64,000 nt of DNA from Ferrimonas balearica DSM 9799 (GTDB lineage: Bacteria > Pseudomonadota > Gammaproteobacteria > Enterobacterales > Shewanellaceae): NCBI RefSeq assembly GCF_000148645.1, contig NC_014541.1, positions 2,751,139 to 2,815,138 of the forward strand, read 5' to 3'. The translations under genes were made by a program, and so were the position numbers. Of this stretch, positions 15,607 through 24,779 are shown one piece after another (position 1 is the stretch's first letter; every line of letters starts with the position of its first letter). A model generated the notes under the pieces. That model ran no database searches and was not told where the DNA came from. It worked only from the letters and a program-made list of their open reading frames with translations.

Positions 15607-18414
15607 TCAATTGAGGCCCAGCGCGGCATTGACCAGCGCTTGTTGCTGTTTGTTGTGCACGGAGACGTAACCGCAGGCAGGCGCGGCAGACGCCTCGCGG
15701 CCGGCGTAGGTCAGGTTGGCGCCAGCCGGGATGGCTTGCCAGAAGTGGTGCTGGCTGCAGTACCAGGCACCCTGGTTCTGCGGCTCTTCCTGACACCAGA
15801 CGAACTCTTTCACGTGCTGATAGGCTTCCAGCACCTGTGCCATTTCGGCGTGCGGGAAGGGGTAAAGCTGTTCGATGCGGATCAGTGCCACGTTGGTGAG
15901 TTCTTCACGACGGCGTTTTTCGAGCAGTTCGAAGTACACCTTGCCGGAACAGAACACCACGCGGTCGACCTTGGCCGGGTCCAGCTCGTCCAGTTCGCCG
16001 ATGACGTTCTGGAAGTCGCCGAGGGCCAGCTCCTCGAGGCTGCTGACGGCCATCGGGTGGCGCAGCAGGGATTTCGGGCTCATCACCACCAGCGGACGAC
16101 GCATCGGGCGCACCACCTGGCGGCGCAGCATGTGGTAGACCTGTGCCGGGGTGGAGGGCACCACCACCTGCATGTTGTGGTCTGCACAGAGCTGCAGGAA
16201 GCGCTCAAGACGGGCGGAGGAGTGCTCCGGGCCCTGGCCTTCGTAGCCATGCGGCAGCAGCAGGGTCAGGCCACAGAGACGGCCCCACTTCTGCTCACCG
16301 GAGGAGAGGAACTGGTCAATTACTACCTGAGCGCCGTTGGCGAAGTCACCAAACTGGGCTTCCCACATGGTCAGGCCGGACGGTTCCGCGGTGGCGTAGC
16401 CGTATTCAAAAGCCAGGACCGCCGCTTCGGACAGCACCGAGTCGAAGATCTCGATGGGGCCCTGGTGCTCGCCCAGGTGGCGCAGCGGCATGTAGGTGGT
16501 GGCGTTGTCCTGGTTGTGCAGCACCGCGTGGCGGTGGAAGAAGGTGCCGCGGCCGGAATCCTGGCCGGTCAGGCGCACCCGGTAACCGCTGTCCAGCAGA
16601 GTGGCGTAGGCCAGGGTTTCAGCCATACCCCAGTCCAGCGGCTTGTCACCGGCGGCCATCGCTTCACGGTCTTTGTAGATCTTGGCAACCCGGGATTGCA
16701 GCTTGTGGGACTCCGGCACTTCACAGATGCTGGTGGCCAGCGCCTTGAGCTTGTCCAGGCCCACCTGGCTGTCCCAGCTTTCATCCCAGTCGTGGCCCAG
16801 GTACGGGGTCCAGTCCACGGAGTGCTCTGTCATGGTGCGCCATTCCGGCACCACGCATTCACCCTGGTCGAGCTGTTCGCGGTAGGTGTTGATCTGCTCC
16901 GTCACCTCTTCGGCGTTCATCACGCCCTGCTCAATCAGGCGGTCTGCGTAGATCTTGCGCGGGGTCGGGTGCTTCTTGATCTTTTGGTACATCAGCGGCT
17001 GAGTCGCGTTCGGCTCGTCCGCTTCGTTGTGACCATGGCGGCGGTAGCAGATCAGGTCGATCACCACATCGCGGCCAAATTCGTAACGGAAGTCCACCGC
17101 CAGCTGGGCCACAAAGGCCACCGCTTCCGGGTCATCCGCGTTGACGTGCAGTACCGGCGCCTGAACCATCTTGGCGATGTCGGTGCAGTACTCGGTGGAA
17201 CGGGTGTCTTCCGGGTTGGAGGTGGTAAAGCCCACCTGGTTGTTCACCACGATGCGGATGGCGCCGCCCACCTTAAAGCCCCGGGTCTGGGACATATTGA
17301 AGGTTTCCTGCACGATGCCCTGACCGGTAATGGCGGAGTCACCGTGGATGGTGATGGGCATCACCAGCTTGCCGGTTTCGCAGTTGCGGCGGTCCATACG
17401 GGCGCGCACAGAACCCATCACCACCGGCGAGACGATCTCCAGGTGAGAGGGGTTGAAAGCCAGCGCCAGGTGAACGTTGCCACCGGGGGTGGCGAAGTCG
17501 GAGCTGAAGCCCTGGTGGTACTTCACGTCACCACTGCCCAGTGCTTCATCGTGCTTGCCGGCAAACTCGTCAAACAGATCACCCGGCTTTTTACCGAGGA
17601 TGTTCACCAGCATATTGAGGCGGCCACGGTGAGCCATGCCAACCACAACCTCTTTGGCACCCTGATCACCGGCGCGGTAGATCAGTTCGCGCATCATCGG
17701 GATCATGGCGTCGCCACCTTCGAGGGAGAAGCGTTTGGCGCCCGGGAACTTGGCGCCCAGGTACTTCTCCAGACCCTCAGCGGCGTTCAGGCCGGCGAGG
17801 ATGCGTTTCTTGGTGTCGGCGTCGTAGCTGCCCTGCCCCATCACCGGCTCAAGACGCTGTTGCAGCCAGCGCTTCTCTTCGGTGGAGGTGATGTGCATGT
17901 ATTCGGCACCGATGGGGCCACAGTAGGTGGCCTTGAGTGAGTTAAACAGCTCACCCAGCTTCATGGTGCCGTTGCCCAGCGCGTAGGAACCGGTATTGAA
18001 CTCGCGACCCAGGTCATCCTCGGTCAGGCCGTGGTGGGCCAGGTCAAGTTCGGCCACCGGCTCACGCTGCCACAGCCCGAGGGGGTCGAGGTTGGCGTTC
18101 TGGTGACCACGGAAACGGAATGCGTTGATCAGCTGCAGGACGCGCACCTGTTTCTCGGTGACTTCCGGATCAACGGTGGTGGTTTTGGAGCGATTGCTGT
18201 CCAGTGCGGTGGCACGGAAGTAGTCGCGGATACGGGAGTGGGCCACGTCGGTTCCGACACCCTGGGAAGGCAGTTCGGCGAAAATCGCCTGCCACTCTTC
18301 CGATACGGCATTCGGATCGTCCAGATAGGCCTCGTACAGCTCTTCGATGTAGGCAGCGTTCGCACCAGCGAAGTGGGAGGACGCCTGCCAAGCCTTGAGG
18401 GAACCCTGTTGCAT
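15607..18414 (-). CDS. sucA: 2-oxoglutarate dehydrogenase E1
   Basis: A 935-residue thiamine-diphosphate enzyme that decarboxylates 2-oxoglutarate and passes the succinyl group to SucB. The N-terminus MQQGSLKAWQASSHFAGANA and the block AYIEELYEAYLDDP are typical of E1o. TPP-binding and transketolase-like regions follow (for example GMAHRGRLNMLVNILGK and GDSAITGQGIVQETFNMSQ). Length matches the E. coli enzyme (933). A terminator-like hairpin lies between sdhB and this gene, so sucA may have its own promoter or depend on read-through. Confidence 0.97.
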   Translation of the reverse strand: MQQGSLKAWQASSHFAGANAAYIEELYEAYLDDPNAVSEEWQAIFAELPSQGVGTDVAHSRIRDYFRATALDSNRSKTTTVDPEVTEKQVRVLQLINAFRFRGHQNANLDPLGLWQREPVAELDLAHHGLTEDDLGREFNTGSYALGNGTMKLGELFNSLKATYCGPIGAEYMHITSTEEKRWLQQRLEPVMGQGSYDADTKKRILAGLNAAEGLEKYLGAKFPGAKRFSLEGGDAMIPMMRELIYRAGDQGAKEVVVGMAHRGRLNMLVNILGKKPGDLFDEFAGKHDEALGSGDVKYHQGFSSDFATPGGNVHLALAFNPSHLEIVSPVVMGSVRARMDRRNCETGKLVMPITIHGDSAITGQGIVQETFNMSQTRGFKVGGAIRIVVNNQVGFTTSNPEDTRSTEYCTDIAKMVQAPVLHVNADDPEAVAFVAQLAVDFRYEFGRDVVIDLICYRRHGHNEADEPNATQPLMYQKIKKHPTPRKIYADRLIEQGVMNAEEVTEQINTYREQLDQGECVVPEWRTMTEHSVDWTPYLGHDWDESWDSQVGLDKLKALATSICEVPESHKLQSRVAKIYKDREAMAAGDKPLDWGMAETLAYATLLDSGYRVRLTGQDSGRGTFFHRHAVLHNQDNATTYMPLRHLGEHQGPIEIFDSVLSEAAVLAFEYGYATAEPSGLTMWEAQFGDFANGAQVVIDQFLSSGEQKWGRLCGLTLLLPHGYEGQGPEHSSARLERFLQLCADHNMQVVVPSTPAQVYHMLRRQVVRPMRRPLVVMSPKSLLRHPMAVSSLEELALGDFQNVIGELDELDPAKVDRVVFCSGKVYFELLEKRRREELTNVALIRIEQLYPFPHAEMAQVLEAYQHVKEFVWCQEEPQNQGAWYCSQHHFWQAIPAGANLTYAGREASAAPACGYVSVHNKQQQALVNAALGLN

Positions 18415-18477
18415 CTCTTTTCCTTTGGGGTAATACCGGCTCAGATGATTATCGTTTTAATTCGCTGAGCACTATAC

Positions 18478-18520
18478 AAAAAAGCCACGACCTTCGGGTG
18501 TTGAAGGCGTGGCCTTTTTT
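18478..18520 (-). terminator. Hairpin with T-runs between sdhB and sucA
   Basis: GCCACG/CGTGGC outer and CCTTC/GAAGG inner arms form a long stem, with six-base T-runs on both strands. It lies about 30 bases past sdhB and would end or attenuate the sdh transcript before sucA. Confidence 0.75.
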
Positions 18521-18551
18521 CAATCCATAAGCGTGAAATATGCAGTCATTA

Positions 18552-19259
18552 TCAGACGGCGCGGTTCAGCAGCATGGACTTGATGTGGCCAATCGCCTTA
18601 GTGGGGTTCAACCCCTTCGGACAGACGTTTACGCAGTTCATGATGCCATGGCAACGGAACACGCTGAACGCATCGTCCAAATCAGCCAGACGCTCGTCAG
18701 TGGCAGTATCCCGGCTGTCGATCAGGAAGCGGTAAGCGTGCAGCAAACCACTCGGACCGACGAACTTGTCCGGGTTCCACCAGAAGGACGGGCAGGCCGT
18801 GGAACAGCAAGCACAGAGGATACACTCGTACAGGCCGTCCAGCTTAGCGCGCTCTTCCGGTGATTGCAGGTTCTCGCGAGCCGGGGTTTTGCCGTCATTA
18901 ATCAGGTACGGTTTCACCTTCTCGTACTGCTTGTAGAACTGGCTCAGGTCGACCACCAGGTCACGCACCACCGGCATACCAGGCAGCGGACGAACGGTCA
19001 GCTTTTTGCCCTTGAAGGTGGAGATGGGGGTGATGCAAGCCAGACCGTTCTTGCCGTTCATGTTGATGCCGTCTGAGCCACACACACCTTCTCGGCAGGA
19101 GCGGCGGAAAGACAGAGTCGGGTCCTGCTCCTTCAGCAGCAGCAAGACATCCAGCACCATCATGTCGGAGCCTTCCGGCAGATCCAGGGTGTAATCCTGC
19201 ATCTTGGGCCGGGCATCAGACTCCGGGTTATAACGGTAGACAGACACTTCCAATTTCAT
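18552..19259 (-). CDS. sdhB: Succinate dehydrogenase iron-sulfur subunit
   Basis: A 235-residue subunit that carries electrons from FAD to quinone. The N-terminal [2Fe-2S] ligands are in CREGVCGSDGINMNG. The C-terminal half holds the [4Fe-4S] motif CILCACCSTACP and the [3Fe-4S]/[4Fe-4S] ligands in CHGIMNCVNVCPKGLNP. Length is close to E. coli SdhB (238). It lies 13 bases after sdhA in the usual sdhCDAB order. Confidence 0.97.
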   Translation of the reverse strand: MKLEVSVYRYNPESDARPKMQDYTLDLPEGSDMMVLDVLLLLKEQDPTLSFRRSCREGVCGSDGINMNGKNGLACITPISTFKGKKLTVRPLPGMPVVRDLVVDLSQFYKQYEKVKPYLINDGKTPARENLQSPEERAKLDGLYECILCACCSTACPSFWWNPDKFVGPSGLLHAYRFLIDSRDTATDERLADLDDAFSVFRCHGIMNCVNVCPKGLNPTKAIGHIKSMLLNRAV

Positions 19260-19272
19260 TCTCTGTCTCTCC

Positions 19273-21033
19273 TTAGTAGGTACGCTTCTTCGGCGGGAAC
19301 GCTTCGCGCAGATTCGGTGACATGTTCACCTCGCGCTTGGTCATTTCGCCGGTCAGCGGGTTGTACAGGCTGTGGCACAGCCAGTTCTCATCATCCCGCT
19401 CAACAAAGTCTTCGCGGGAGTGGGCGCCACGGCTTTCGGTACGGAAGTTGGCCGCCATCGCGGTGGCGACAGCCGTCTCCATCAGGTTGTCCAGTTCCAG
19501 GCACTCGATGCGCTGAGTGTTGAACGCCTTAGAGGTGTCGCTCAGCTTGGCGTGCTGCAGACGTTCCCGAATCGCCTTGAGTTCGGTCAGGCCCTGCGCC
19601 ATCGCTTCGCCCTGACGGAATACGGAGAAGTTCAGTTGCATGCACTGCTGCAGGTCCTTGCGGATCTGAACCGGGTCTTCACCGTTGCCGTTTTTGCTGG
19701 ACTCCCAACGATTGAAACGGGCCATCGCGGCATCCAGATCGGACTCGGATGCGTCGCGGGCTTCGCCCTGCGCGTCCAGAGTCTCGCCCAGGTGCATACC
19801 GGCAGCGCGACCGAATACCACCAGGTCGAGCAGTGAGTTGCCGCCCAGACGGTTGGCACCGTGTACGGACACACAGGCGATTTCGCCTACCGCCAGCAGA
19901 CCCTGTACCGGCTTTTCATCAGCACCCAGTACCTGGCCATTCACGTTGGTGGGGATACCACCCATCATGTAGTGACAGGTCGGAATGACCGGAATCGGCT
20001 CTTTCACCGGATCAACGTGAGCGAAGGTGCGGGACAGTTCACAGATGCCCGGCAGGCGGGACTCCAGCACTTCCTGACCCAGGTGGTCCAGTTTCAGCTT
20101 GGCGTGTGGGCCCCAAGGACCATCGCAACCACGGCCTTCGCGGATTTCAGTCATGATGGCACGGGCCACCACGTCACGACCGGCCAGGTCTTTCGCGTTC
20201 GGCGCGTAACGCTCCATAAAGCGCTCGCCGTCTTTGTTCAGCAGGTAGCCGCCTTCACCACGGCAACCTTCGGTCACCAGCACACCCGCGCCAGCAATAC
20301 CGGTGGGGTGGAACTGCCACATCTCCATGTCCTGCACCGGAACCCCGGCGCGCAGCGCCATACCGACACCGTCACCGGTGTTGATGTGGGCGTTGGTGGT
20401 GGACGCGTAGATGCGACCGGCACCGCCGGTGGCCAGCACGGTGGCCTTGGCTTTGAAGTAAACGATCTCGCCGGTTTCGATGTCGATGGCAGTACAGCCC
20501 ACCACGGCACCATCCTGGTTCTTCACCAGATCCAGGGCGTACCACTCGGAGTACACCTCGGTTTTGTTCTTCACGTTCTGCTGGTAGAGGCAGTGCAGCA
20601 GGGCGTGGCCGGTACGGTCAGCGGCTGCAGCGGTACGGGCCGCCTGCTCACCACCGAAGTTCTTGGACTGGCCACCAAACGGACGCTGGTACACCTTGCC
20701 GTTTTCAAAACGGGAGAACGGCAGGCCCATGTTTTCCATCTCGATGATGGCTTCCGGACCGGTTTTACACATGTACTCAATGGCGTCCTGGTCACCGATG
20801 TAATCGGAACCCTTGACGGTGTCGTACATGTGCCATTCCCAGTTGTCGTCGTGGGCATTGCCCAGCGCCACAGTGATACCGCCCTGGGCGGACACGGTGT
20901 GGGAACGGGTCGGGAACACTTTGGAGAGCAGAGCGCAGGTCTTGCCTTCTTTGGAGATCTGCAGGGCAGCGCGCATGCCCGCGCCACCAGCGCCAATCAC
21001 AATGGCATCGAATTCTTTAGTTGGAATAGTCAC
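19273..21033 (-). CDS. sdhA: Succinate dehydrogenase flavoprotein subunit
   Basis: A 586-residue catalytic subunit that oxidises succinate to fumarate. It has the FAD-binding GAGGAG motif near residue 14, the covalent flavin site at His45 in [10 protein letters not shown], and the substrate-site blocks [21 protein letters not shown] and [14 protein letters not shown] in family order. Length equals that of typical enterobacterial SdhA (588). It directly follows sdhD with no gap. Confidence 0.97.
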   Translation of the reverse strand: MTIPTKEFDAIVIGAGGAGMRAALQISKEGKTCALLSKVFPTRSHTVSAQGGITVALGNAHDDNWEWHMYDTVKGSDYIGDQDAIEYMCKTGPEAIIEMENMGLPFSRFENGKVYQRPFGGQSKNFGGEQAARTAAAADRTGHALLHCLYQQNVKNKTEVYSEWYALDLVKNQDGAVVGCTAIDIETGEIVYFKAKATVLATGGAGRIYASTTNAHINTGDGVGMALRAGVPVQDMEMWQFHPTGIAGAGVLVTEGCRGEGGYLLNKDGERFMERYAPNAKDLAGRDVVARAIMTEIREGRGCDGPWGPHAKLKLDHLGQEVLESRLPGICELSRTFAHVDPVKEPIPVIPTCHYMMGGIPTNVNGQVLGADEKPVQGLLAVGEIACVSVHGANRLGGNSLLDLVVFGRAAGMHLGETLDAQGEARDASESDLDAAMARFNRWESSKNGNGEDPVQIRKDLQQCMQLNFSVFRQGEAMAQGLTELKAIRERLQHAKLSDTSKAFNTQRIECLELDNLMETAVATAMAANFRTESRGAHSREDFVERDDENWLCHSLYNPLTGEMTKREVNMSPNLREAFPPKKRTY

Positions 21034-21381
21034 TTACACACCCCACAGGATCACAACGCCGGCAAACAGGTAGGCCAGCAGAACCAGATTGACCGCAAAT
21101 TGCAGGAAGGCACGCAGGCCCGCCGGCTTGATGTAATCGGTCAGTACCTGCCACAGGCCAATCCAGCCATGCACCAACAGGGCGACCAGGCTGACCAGGG
21201 TGTACACCTTCATGGCGGTATGGGAAAACAGGCCGTGCCAGCTTTCAAAGGTCAGCTCCGGAGTGAGCGCCAGGAAACCAACCATAAAGAGGACGAAGCT
21301 GGCCAGAACCAGAGCACTGGCGCGCAGCAGGACAAAATCGTGGACGCCGCTGCGTCCGAGAGTCGCGGCATTTTTTACCAT
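21034..21381 (-). CDS. sdhD: Succinate dehydrogenase membrane anchor SdhD
   Basis: A 115-residue protein with three hydrophobic spans that, with SdhC, anchors the enzyme, binds heme b and forms the quinone site. The block VLLRASALVLASFVLFMVGF near the N-terminus and the heme-ligand-like HGWIGLWQVLTDYI segment fit the family. It overlaps sdhC by seven bases. Confidence 0.93.
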   Translation of the reverse strand: MVKNAATLGRSGVHDFVLLRASALVLASFVLFMVGFLALTPELTFESWHGLFSHTAMKVYTLVSLVALLVHGWIGLWQVLTDYIKPAGLRAFLQFAVNLVLLAYLFAGVVILWGV

Positions 21382-21764
21382 AACCAGATCCCCGCAATGA
21401 CAGACAGAATGACAGTAATCGCCATCGCAGCGCGGGCGGAGTTGTTGCCGCTTTCCATAGAGCCTTCGAAATGCCCCATGTCCATCAGCAGGTGACGAAT
21501 ACCACCACAGAAGTGGTAGGCCAGGGCGGTCAGGATCCCCCAGACAACGAATTTAGCGATTAGGCTGTTCATGATTTCCGATACGGTTGCAAACCCCTGG
21601 GCGGATCCCAGAGAGGTGGCCAGCAGCCACAGCAATACCGCAATGGAGACAAACAGGATGACACCGCTGACACGATGCAGGATCGACGCAATGGCCGTCG
21701 CGGGGAACTGGATCTGTTGCAGATCCAAGTAGACAGGTCTTTGCTTATTCACAGTTCTGCTCAC
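21375..21764 (-). CDS. sdhC: Succinate dehydrogenase cytochrome b556 subunit SdhC
   Basis: A 129-residue membrane subunit with three spans. The N-terminal block KQRPVYLDLQQIQFPATAIA and the signature SILHRVSGV (quinone site and start of helix I) are characteristic. The heme-ligand region is AYHFCGGIRHLLMDMGH. The start is the GTG at 21764, which aligns with the E. coli N-terminus. First gene of the sdh operon, divergent from gltA with 420 bases between. Confidence 0.95.
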   Translation of the reverse strand: MSRTVNKQRPVYLDLQQIQFPATAIASILHRVSGVILFVSIAVLLWLLATSLGSAQGFATVSEIMNSLIAKFVVWGILTALAYHFCGGIRHLLMDMGHFEGSMESGNNSARAAMAITVILSVIAGIWLW

Positions 21765-21960
21765 TCAGCTCCATTGAGCAATAGTTATCATTATCTCCAG
21801 TAGCCGTCCGACAAATCCTGTCCGTGGTAAAAACAGCGTTTTGGGCCACCACTAAACCACTGACCCGTGGAGAGGCAGACTCCACTTTCGTCTCATTGAC
21901 TGGCTAGAAAATCACCCTTAAAACCCAGTATTACCGGGCTCCCGGGGGAGGTTCGCGGCC

Positions 21961-21989
21961 AGTATACAGAGGCCCCCATACAAATACAA
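21961..21989 (-). promoter_or_regulatory. Sigma-70-like promoter of sdhCDAB
   Basis: On the minus strand TTGTAT and TATACT are separated by exactly 17 bases. The expected start point is near 21954, which gives a long untranslated leader before the GTG of sdhC at 21764. Confidence 0.5.
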
Positions 21990-22112
21990 ACATCACACTT
22001 TTAGGATTTCTGAGATTTACATCTACGACAGTCTGTTCAACACATGTGGGGGTTTTTGTGAACCCACTTCGAGGCAATTGGCGACCTGTTCCCCGGTTTG
22101 CGAATTGCCTTT

Positions 22113-22128
22113 TGTGATTCCCGTCACT
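22113..22128 (+). promoter_or_regulatory. CRP-like site upstream of gltA
   Basis: TGTGA-TTCCCG-TCACT matches the CRP palindrome TGTGA-N6-TCACA at nine of ten positions. It is centred about 65 bases before the gltA start codon and lies inside the spacer of the candidate gltA promoter, where binding would repress. It could instead serve another start point. Confidence 0.45.
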
Positions 22129-22184
22129 TAGAATGGCGCCACTGTGACGAAACAGATAACAATAATGAAGTAAGGAGAACCAGC

Positions 22185-23471
22185 ATGGCAGACAACATCG
22201 CCAAGCTTCAGGTCCCAGGTAAGGAACCCGTCGAGCTGCCCATTAAGTCCGGTACAGCAGGTCACGATGTCGTCGACATCAGCACTCTGGGTAAGAGCGG
22301 TTACTTCACCTTTGACCCGGGATTCATGGCTACCGCTTCCTGTGAATCTGAAATCACCTTTATCGATGGTGCCAAAGGCATTCTGCTGCACCGTGGATAC
22401 CCCATCGACCAGCTGGCTACCCAGTCCAGCTACCTCGAAGTTTGCTACCTGTTGCTCAAAGGCGAACTGCCGACTCAACAGCAGATGCAGGATTTCAAAA
22501 ACCTGGTGACCAAACACACCATGGTTCATGAGCAGCTGGCTCAGTTCTATCGCGGCTTCCGTCGCGACGCTCACCCGATGGCCATTCTGTGTGGTGTGGT
22601 GGGTGCCCTGTCTGCGTTCTACCATGACTCTCTGGACGTCAACGATGAGCACCACCGCGAAGTGGCGGCGATTCGCCTGATCTCCAAGATGCCGACCCTG
22701 GCCGCCATGGCCTACAAGTACAACCTGGGTCAGCCCTTTATCTACCCGCGCAACGAACTGTCCTTCGCCGGTAACTTCCTCAACATGATGTTCTCCGTAC
22801 CCTGCGAAGAGTACGTGGTGAACCCGGTGATTGAGCGCGCCATGGACCGCATCTTTATTCTGCACGCCGATCACGAGCAGAACGCGTCCACCTCCACCGT
22901 GCGTCTGGCTGGCTCTTCCGGTGCCAACCCGTTCGCCTGTATCTCTGCGGGCGTAGCCTCCCTCTGGGGCCCGGCTCACGGCGGTGCCAACGAGGCCTGC
23001 CTGAACATGCTGGAAGAGATTGGCAGCGTTGACCGCATTCCGGAGTTTATTGAAAAGGCCAAGGACAAGAACGACCCGTTCCGCCTGATGGGCTTTGGCC
23101 ACCGCGTCTACAAGAACTTCGACCCGCGTGCCACCGTGATGCGCGAAACCTGCCACGAAGTGCTGGCCGAGCTGGACATCAAAGATCCGCTGCTGGACGT
23201 GGCGATGGAGCTCGAGCGCATCGCGCTGTCCGACGAGTACTTTATCGAGAAGAAACTGTACCCGAACGTGGATTTCTACTCCGGCATCATCATGAAGGCC
23301 ATCGGTATCCCGACCTCCATGTTCACCGTGATTTTCGCGTTGTCCCGTACCGTGGGCTGGGTTTCTCACTGGCAGGAGATGCTGAGCCAGCCGGGCCACA
23401 AGATCGGTCGTCCGCGCCAGCTCTACACCGGTGCGCCGCAGCGTGACTACATCCCGGGTAGCCAGCGATAA
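22185..23471 (+). CDS. gltA: Citrate synthase (type II)
   Basis: A 428-residue hexameric-type citrate synthase that condenses acetyl-CoA with oxaloacetate. Visible signatures are [17 protein letters not shown], the catalytic-His region [20 protein letters not shown], and [14 protein letters not shown]. Length matches the E. coli enzyme (427). The ATG at 22185 follows AAGGAGAACC. It is divergent from sdhCDAB-sucABCD, the usual arrangement in gammaproteobacteria, and has its own terminator. Confidence 0.97.
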   Translation: MADNIAKLQVPGKEPVELPIKSGTAGHDVVDISTLGKSGYFTFDPGFMATASCESEITFIDGAKGILLHRGYPIDQLATQSSYLEVCYLLLKGELPTQQQMQDFKNLVTKHTMVHEQLAQFYRGFRRDAHPMAILCGVVGALSAFYHDSLDVNDEHHREVAAIRLISKMPTLAAMAYKYNLGQPFIYPRNELSFAGNFLNMMFSVPCEEYVVNPVIERAMDRIFILHADHEQNASTSTVRLAGSSGANPFACISAGVASLWGPAHGGANEACLNMLEEIGSVDRIPEFIEKAKDKNDPFRLMGFGHRVYKNFDPRATVMRETCHEVLAELDIKDPLLDVAMELERIALSDEYFIEKKLYPNVDFYSGIIMKAIGIPTSMFTVIFALSRTVGWVSHWQEMLSQPGHKIGRPRQLYTGAPQRDYIPGSQR

Positions 23472-23493
23472 ACGCCGGCCCCTCTGATGATAT

Positions 23494-23520
23494 AAACCAG
23501 CCTCCGGGCTGGTTTTTTTG
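23494..23520 (+). terminator. Rho-independent terminator of gltA
   Basis: The hairpin AACCAGCCTCCGGGCTGGTT followed by a T-run starts about 23 bases past the gltA stop. Confidence 0.87.
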
Positions 23521-23680
23521 TGGCTTACGCCATCGATTTATACATTTCCTTAACAGTTGGTGTAACTGACCACGCCCCCCTCCACGCCCTGCCCTAACTT
23601 ATTGTAATTAATGATATTTAAAAGTTGGCACACCCTTCGCAAACTCAGCGGCGTCTGTGAATCGATTAGGGAAAGTCACC

Positions 23681-24769
23681 ATGTCTCACAAATTTGCTCC
23701 CGCCCTGGCTCTGCTGGTCCTGCTGTCCGGCTGCTCTCAGCCCGCTGCCGAGGACACCGAGACCACCGCCACCGACGCGGTTGAAACCGCCGAAGCTACC
23801 GAAGCCGCCCCCAAGGTGCCGGTGGAGATCCAACCGGTTGCGGTCGACAGCATCTCCGCTTACTACCGCACCACGGCACTGCTGGAAGCCCCGGAGGAGG
23901 CCCAGGTGGTCGCCCGGGTCAGCGGCCTGGTGGAATCCCTGCATGTAGAGGAGGGTCAGCGGGTGGAAGCGGGTCAGAAGTTGGCCACCATTGATCCCCG
24001 TCGCTACCGCCTGGCACTGAATAAGGCACAAGCTGAGCTGGACGTGATTGATCAGGAGCTGGAGCGTCTGAACGCCATCGCCAACCAGCAACTGGTTAGC
24101 CAGGAAACCCTCGCCAAGCTGGTCTATCGTCGCCAGGCTGCCCTGGCAGACCGGGACATTGCCGCGCTGCAACTGGAGTACAGCACCGTTGCGTCTCCCA
24201 TCGCCGGCGTGGTGGCTAAACGCTTTGTGAAGCGTGGCAAGATGGCCTCTGAGATGGACGCCCTGTTTCATATCGTTCAGCAGGACACCCTGCACGGTAT
24301 CCTGCACCTGCCCGAGCGCGAACTCAGTAAAGTGCGCCCGGGCCAGAGTGCCGAGTTGACCGTTGATGGCCTCGATACCCCACAGCGGGCGCAGGTTCTG
24401 CGCATCGCCCCGGTGGTGGACCCGGATACCGGCACCTTTAAGATCACCCTCTCCATCGATAACCAACAGGGTGAGCTGAAAGCCGGCATGCTCAGCCGCG
24501 CCCGGCTTCGTTTCGACACCCACCATGACACTCTGGTGGTGCCGCGCATGGCCCTGCTGCGCCAGGACCTCGGCCACTCTGTCTTTGTGATTGAGGAGGG
24601 TCAGGCCCGCAGCCAGGCGGTGCAAGTTGGTTACCAGGATGGGGAACGCGTCGAAATCCTTAACGGACTGGAAGCGGGCCAGCAGGTGGTGGTGCGCGGT
24701 CAGCATCAACTGAAGGACGACGCCAAGGTGGAGGTGATCCCTTCCCTGCAACTGGCGGCTCAGCGCTAA
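23681..24769 (+). CDS. RND efflux periplasmic adaptor, lipoprotein
   Basis: A 362-residue membrane-fusion protein. It starts at the ATG at 23681 after AGGGAAAG and has a lipoprotein signal (LALLVLLSGCSQ), then an acidic Thr/Ala/Glu-rich linker. The biotinyl-lipoyl half-motifs (VARVSGLVESLHVEEGQRVE and the return half STVASPIAGVVAKRFVKRGK) flank an alpha-hairpin, followed by beta-barrel and membrane-proximal domains. It links the inner-membrane pumps encoded next to an outer-membrane channel. No TolC-like gene is in the cluster. The first pump gene follows after ten bases. Confidence 0.9.
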   Translation: MSHKFAPALALLVLLSGCSQPAAEDTETTATDAVETAEATEAAPKVPVEIQPVAVDSISAYYRTTALLEAPEEAQVVARVSGLVESLHVEEGQRVEAGQKLATIDPRRYRLALNKAQAELDVIDQELERLNAIANQQLVSQETLAKLVYRRQAALADRDIAALQLEYSTVASPIAGVVAKRFVKRGKMASEMDALFHIVQQDTLHGILHLPERELSKVRPGQSAELTVDGLDTPQRAQVLRIAPVVDPDTGTFKITLSIDNQQGELKAGMLSRARLRFDTHHDTLVVPRMALLRQDLGHSVFVIEEGQARSQAVQVGYQDGERVEILNGLEAGQQVVVRGQHQLKDDAKVEVIPSLQLAAQR

Positions 24770-24779
24770 GGACCGCACC

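Larger units (their letters stand above)
21765..22184. promoter_or_regulatory. Divergent regulatory region between sdhC and gltA
   Basis: A 420-base noncoding interval serving both directions. It holds a good sigma-70-like promoter toward sdh at 21961-21989 and a CRP-like site at 22113-22128 near gltA. A TTGCCT-N18-TAGAAT candidate for gltA lies at 22105-22134. The sdh leader would be close to 190 bases long. No open frame of interest was seen in it. Confidence 0.6.

Noticed and set aside
15583-17940. 785-codon open frame on the plus strand opposite sucA
   Set aside because: It lies entirely antisense to a highly conserved gene; its His/Val/Gln-rich composition is typical of an antisense shadow.
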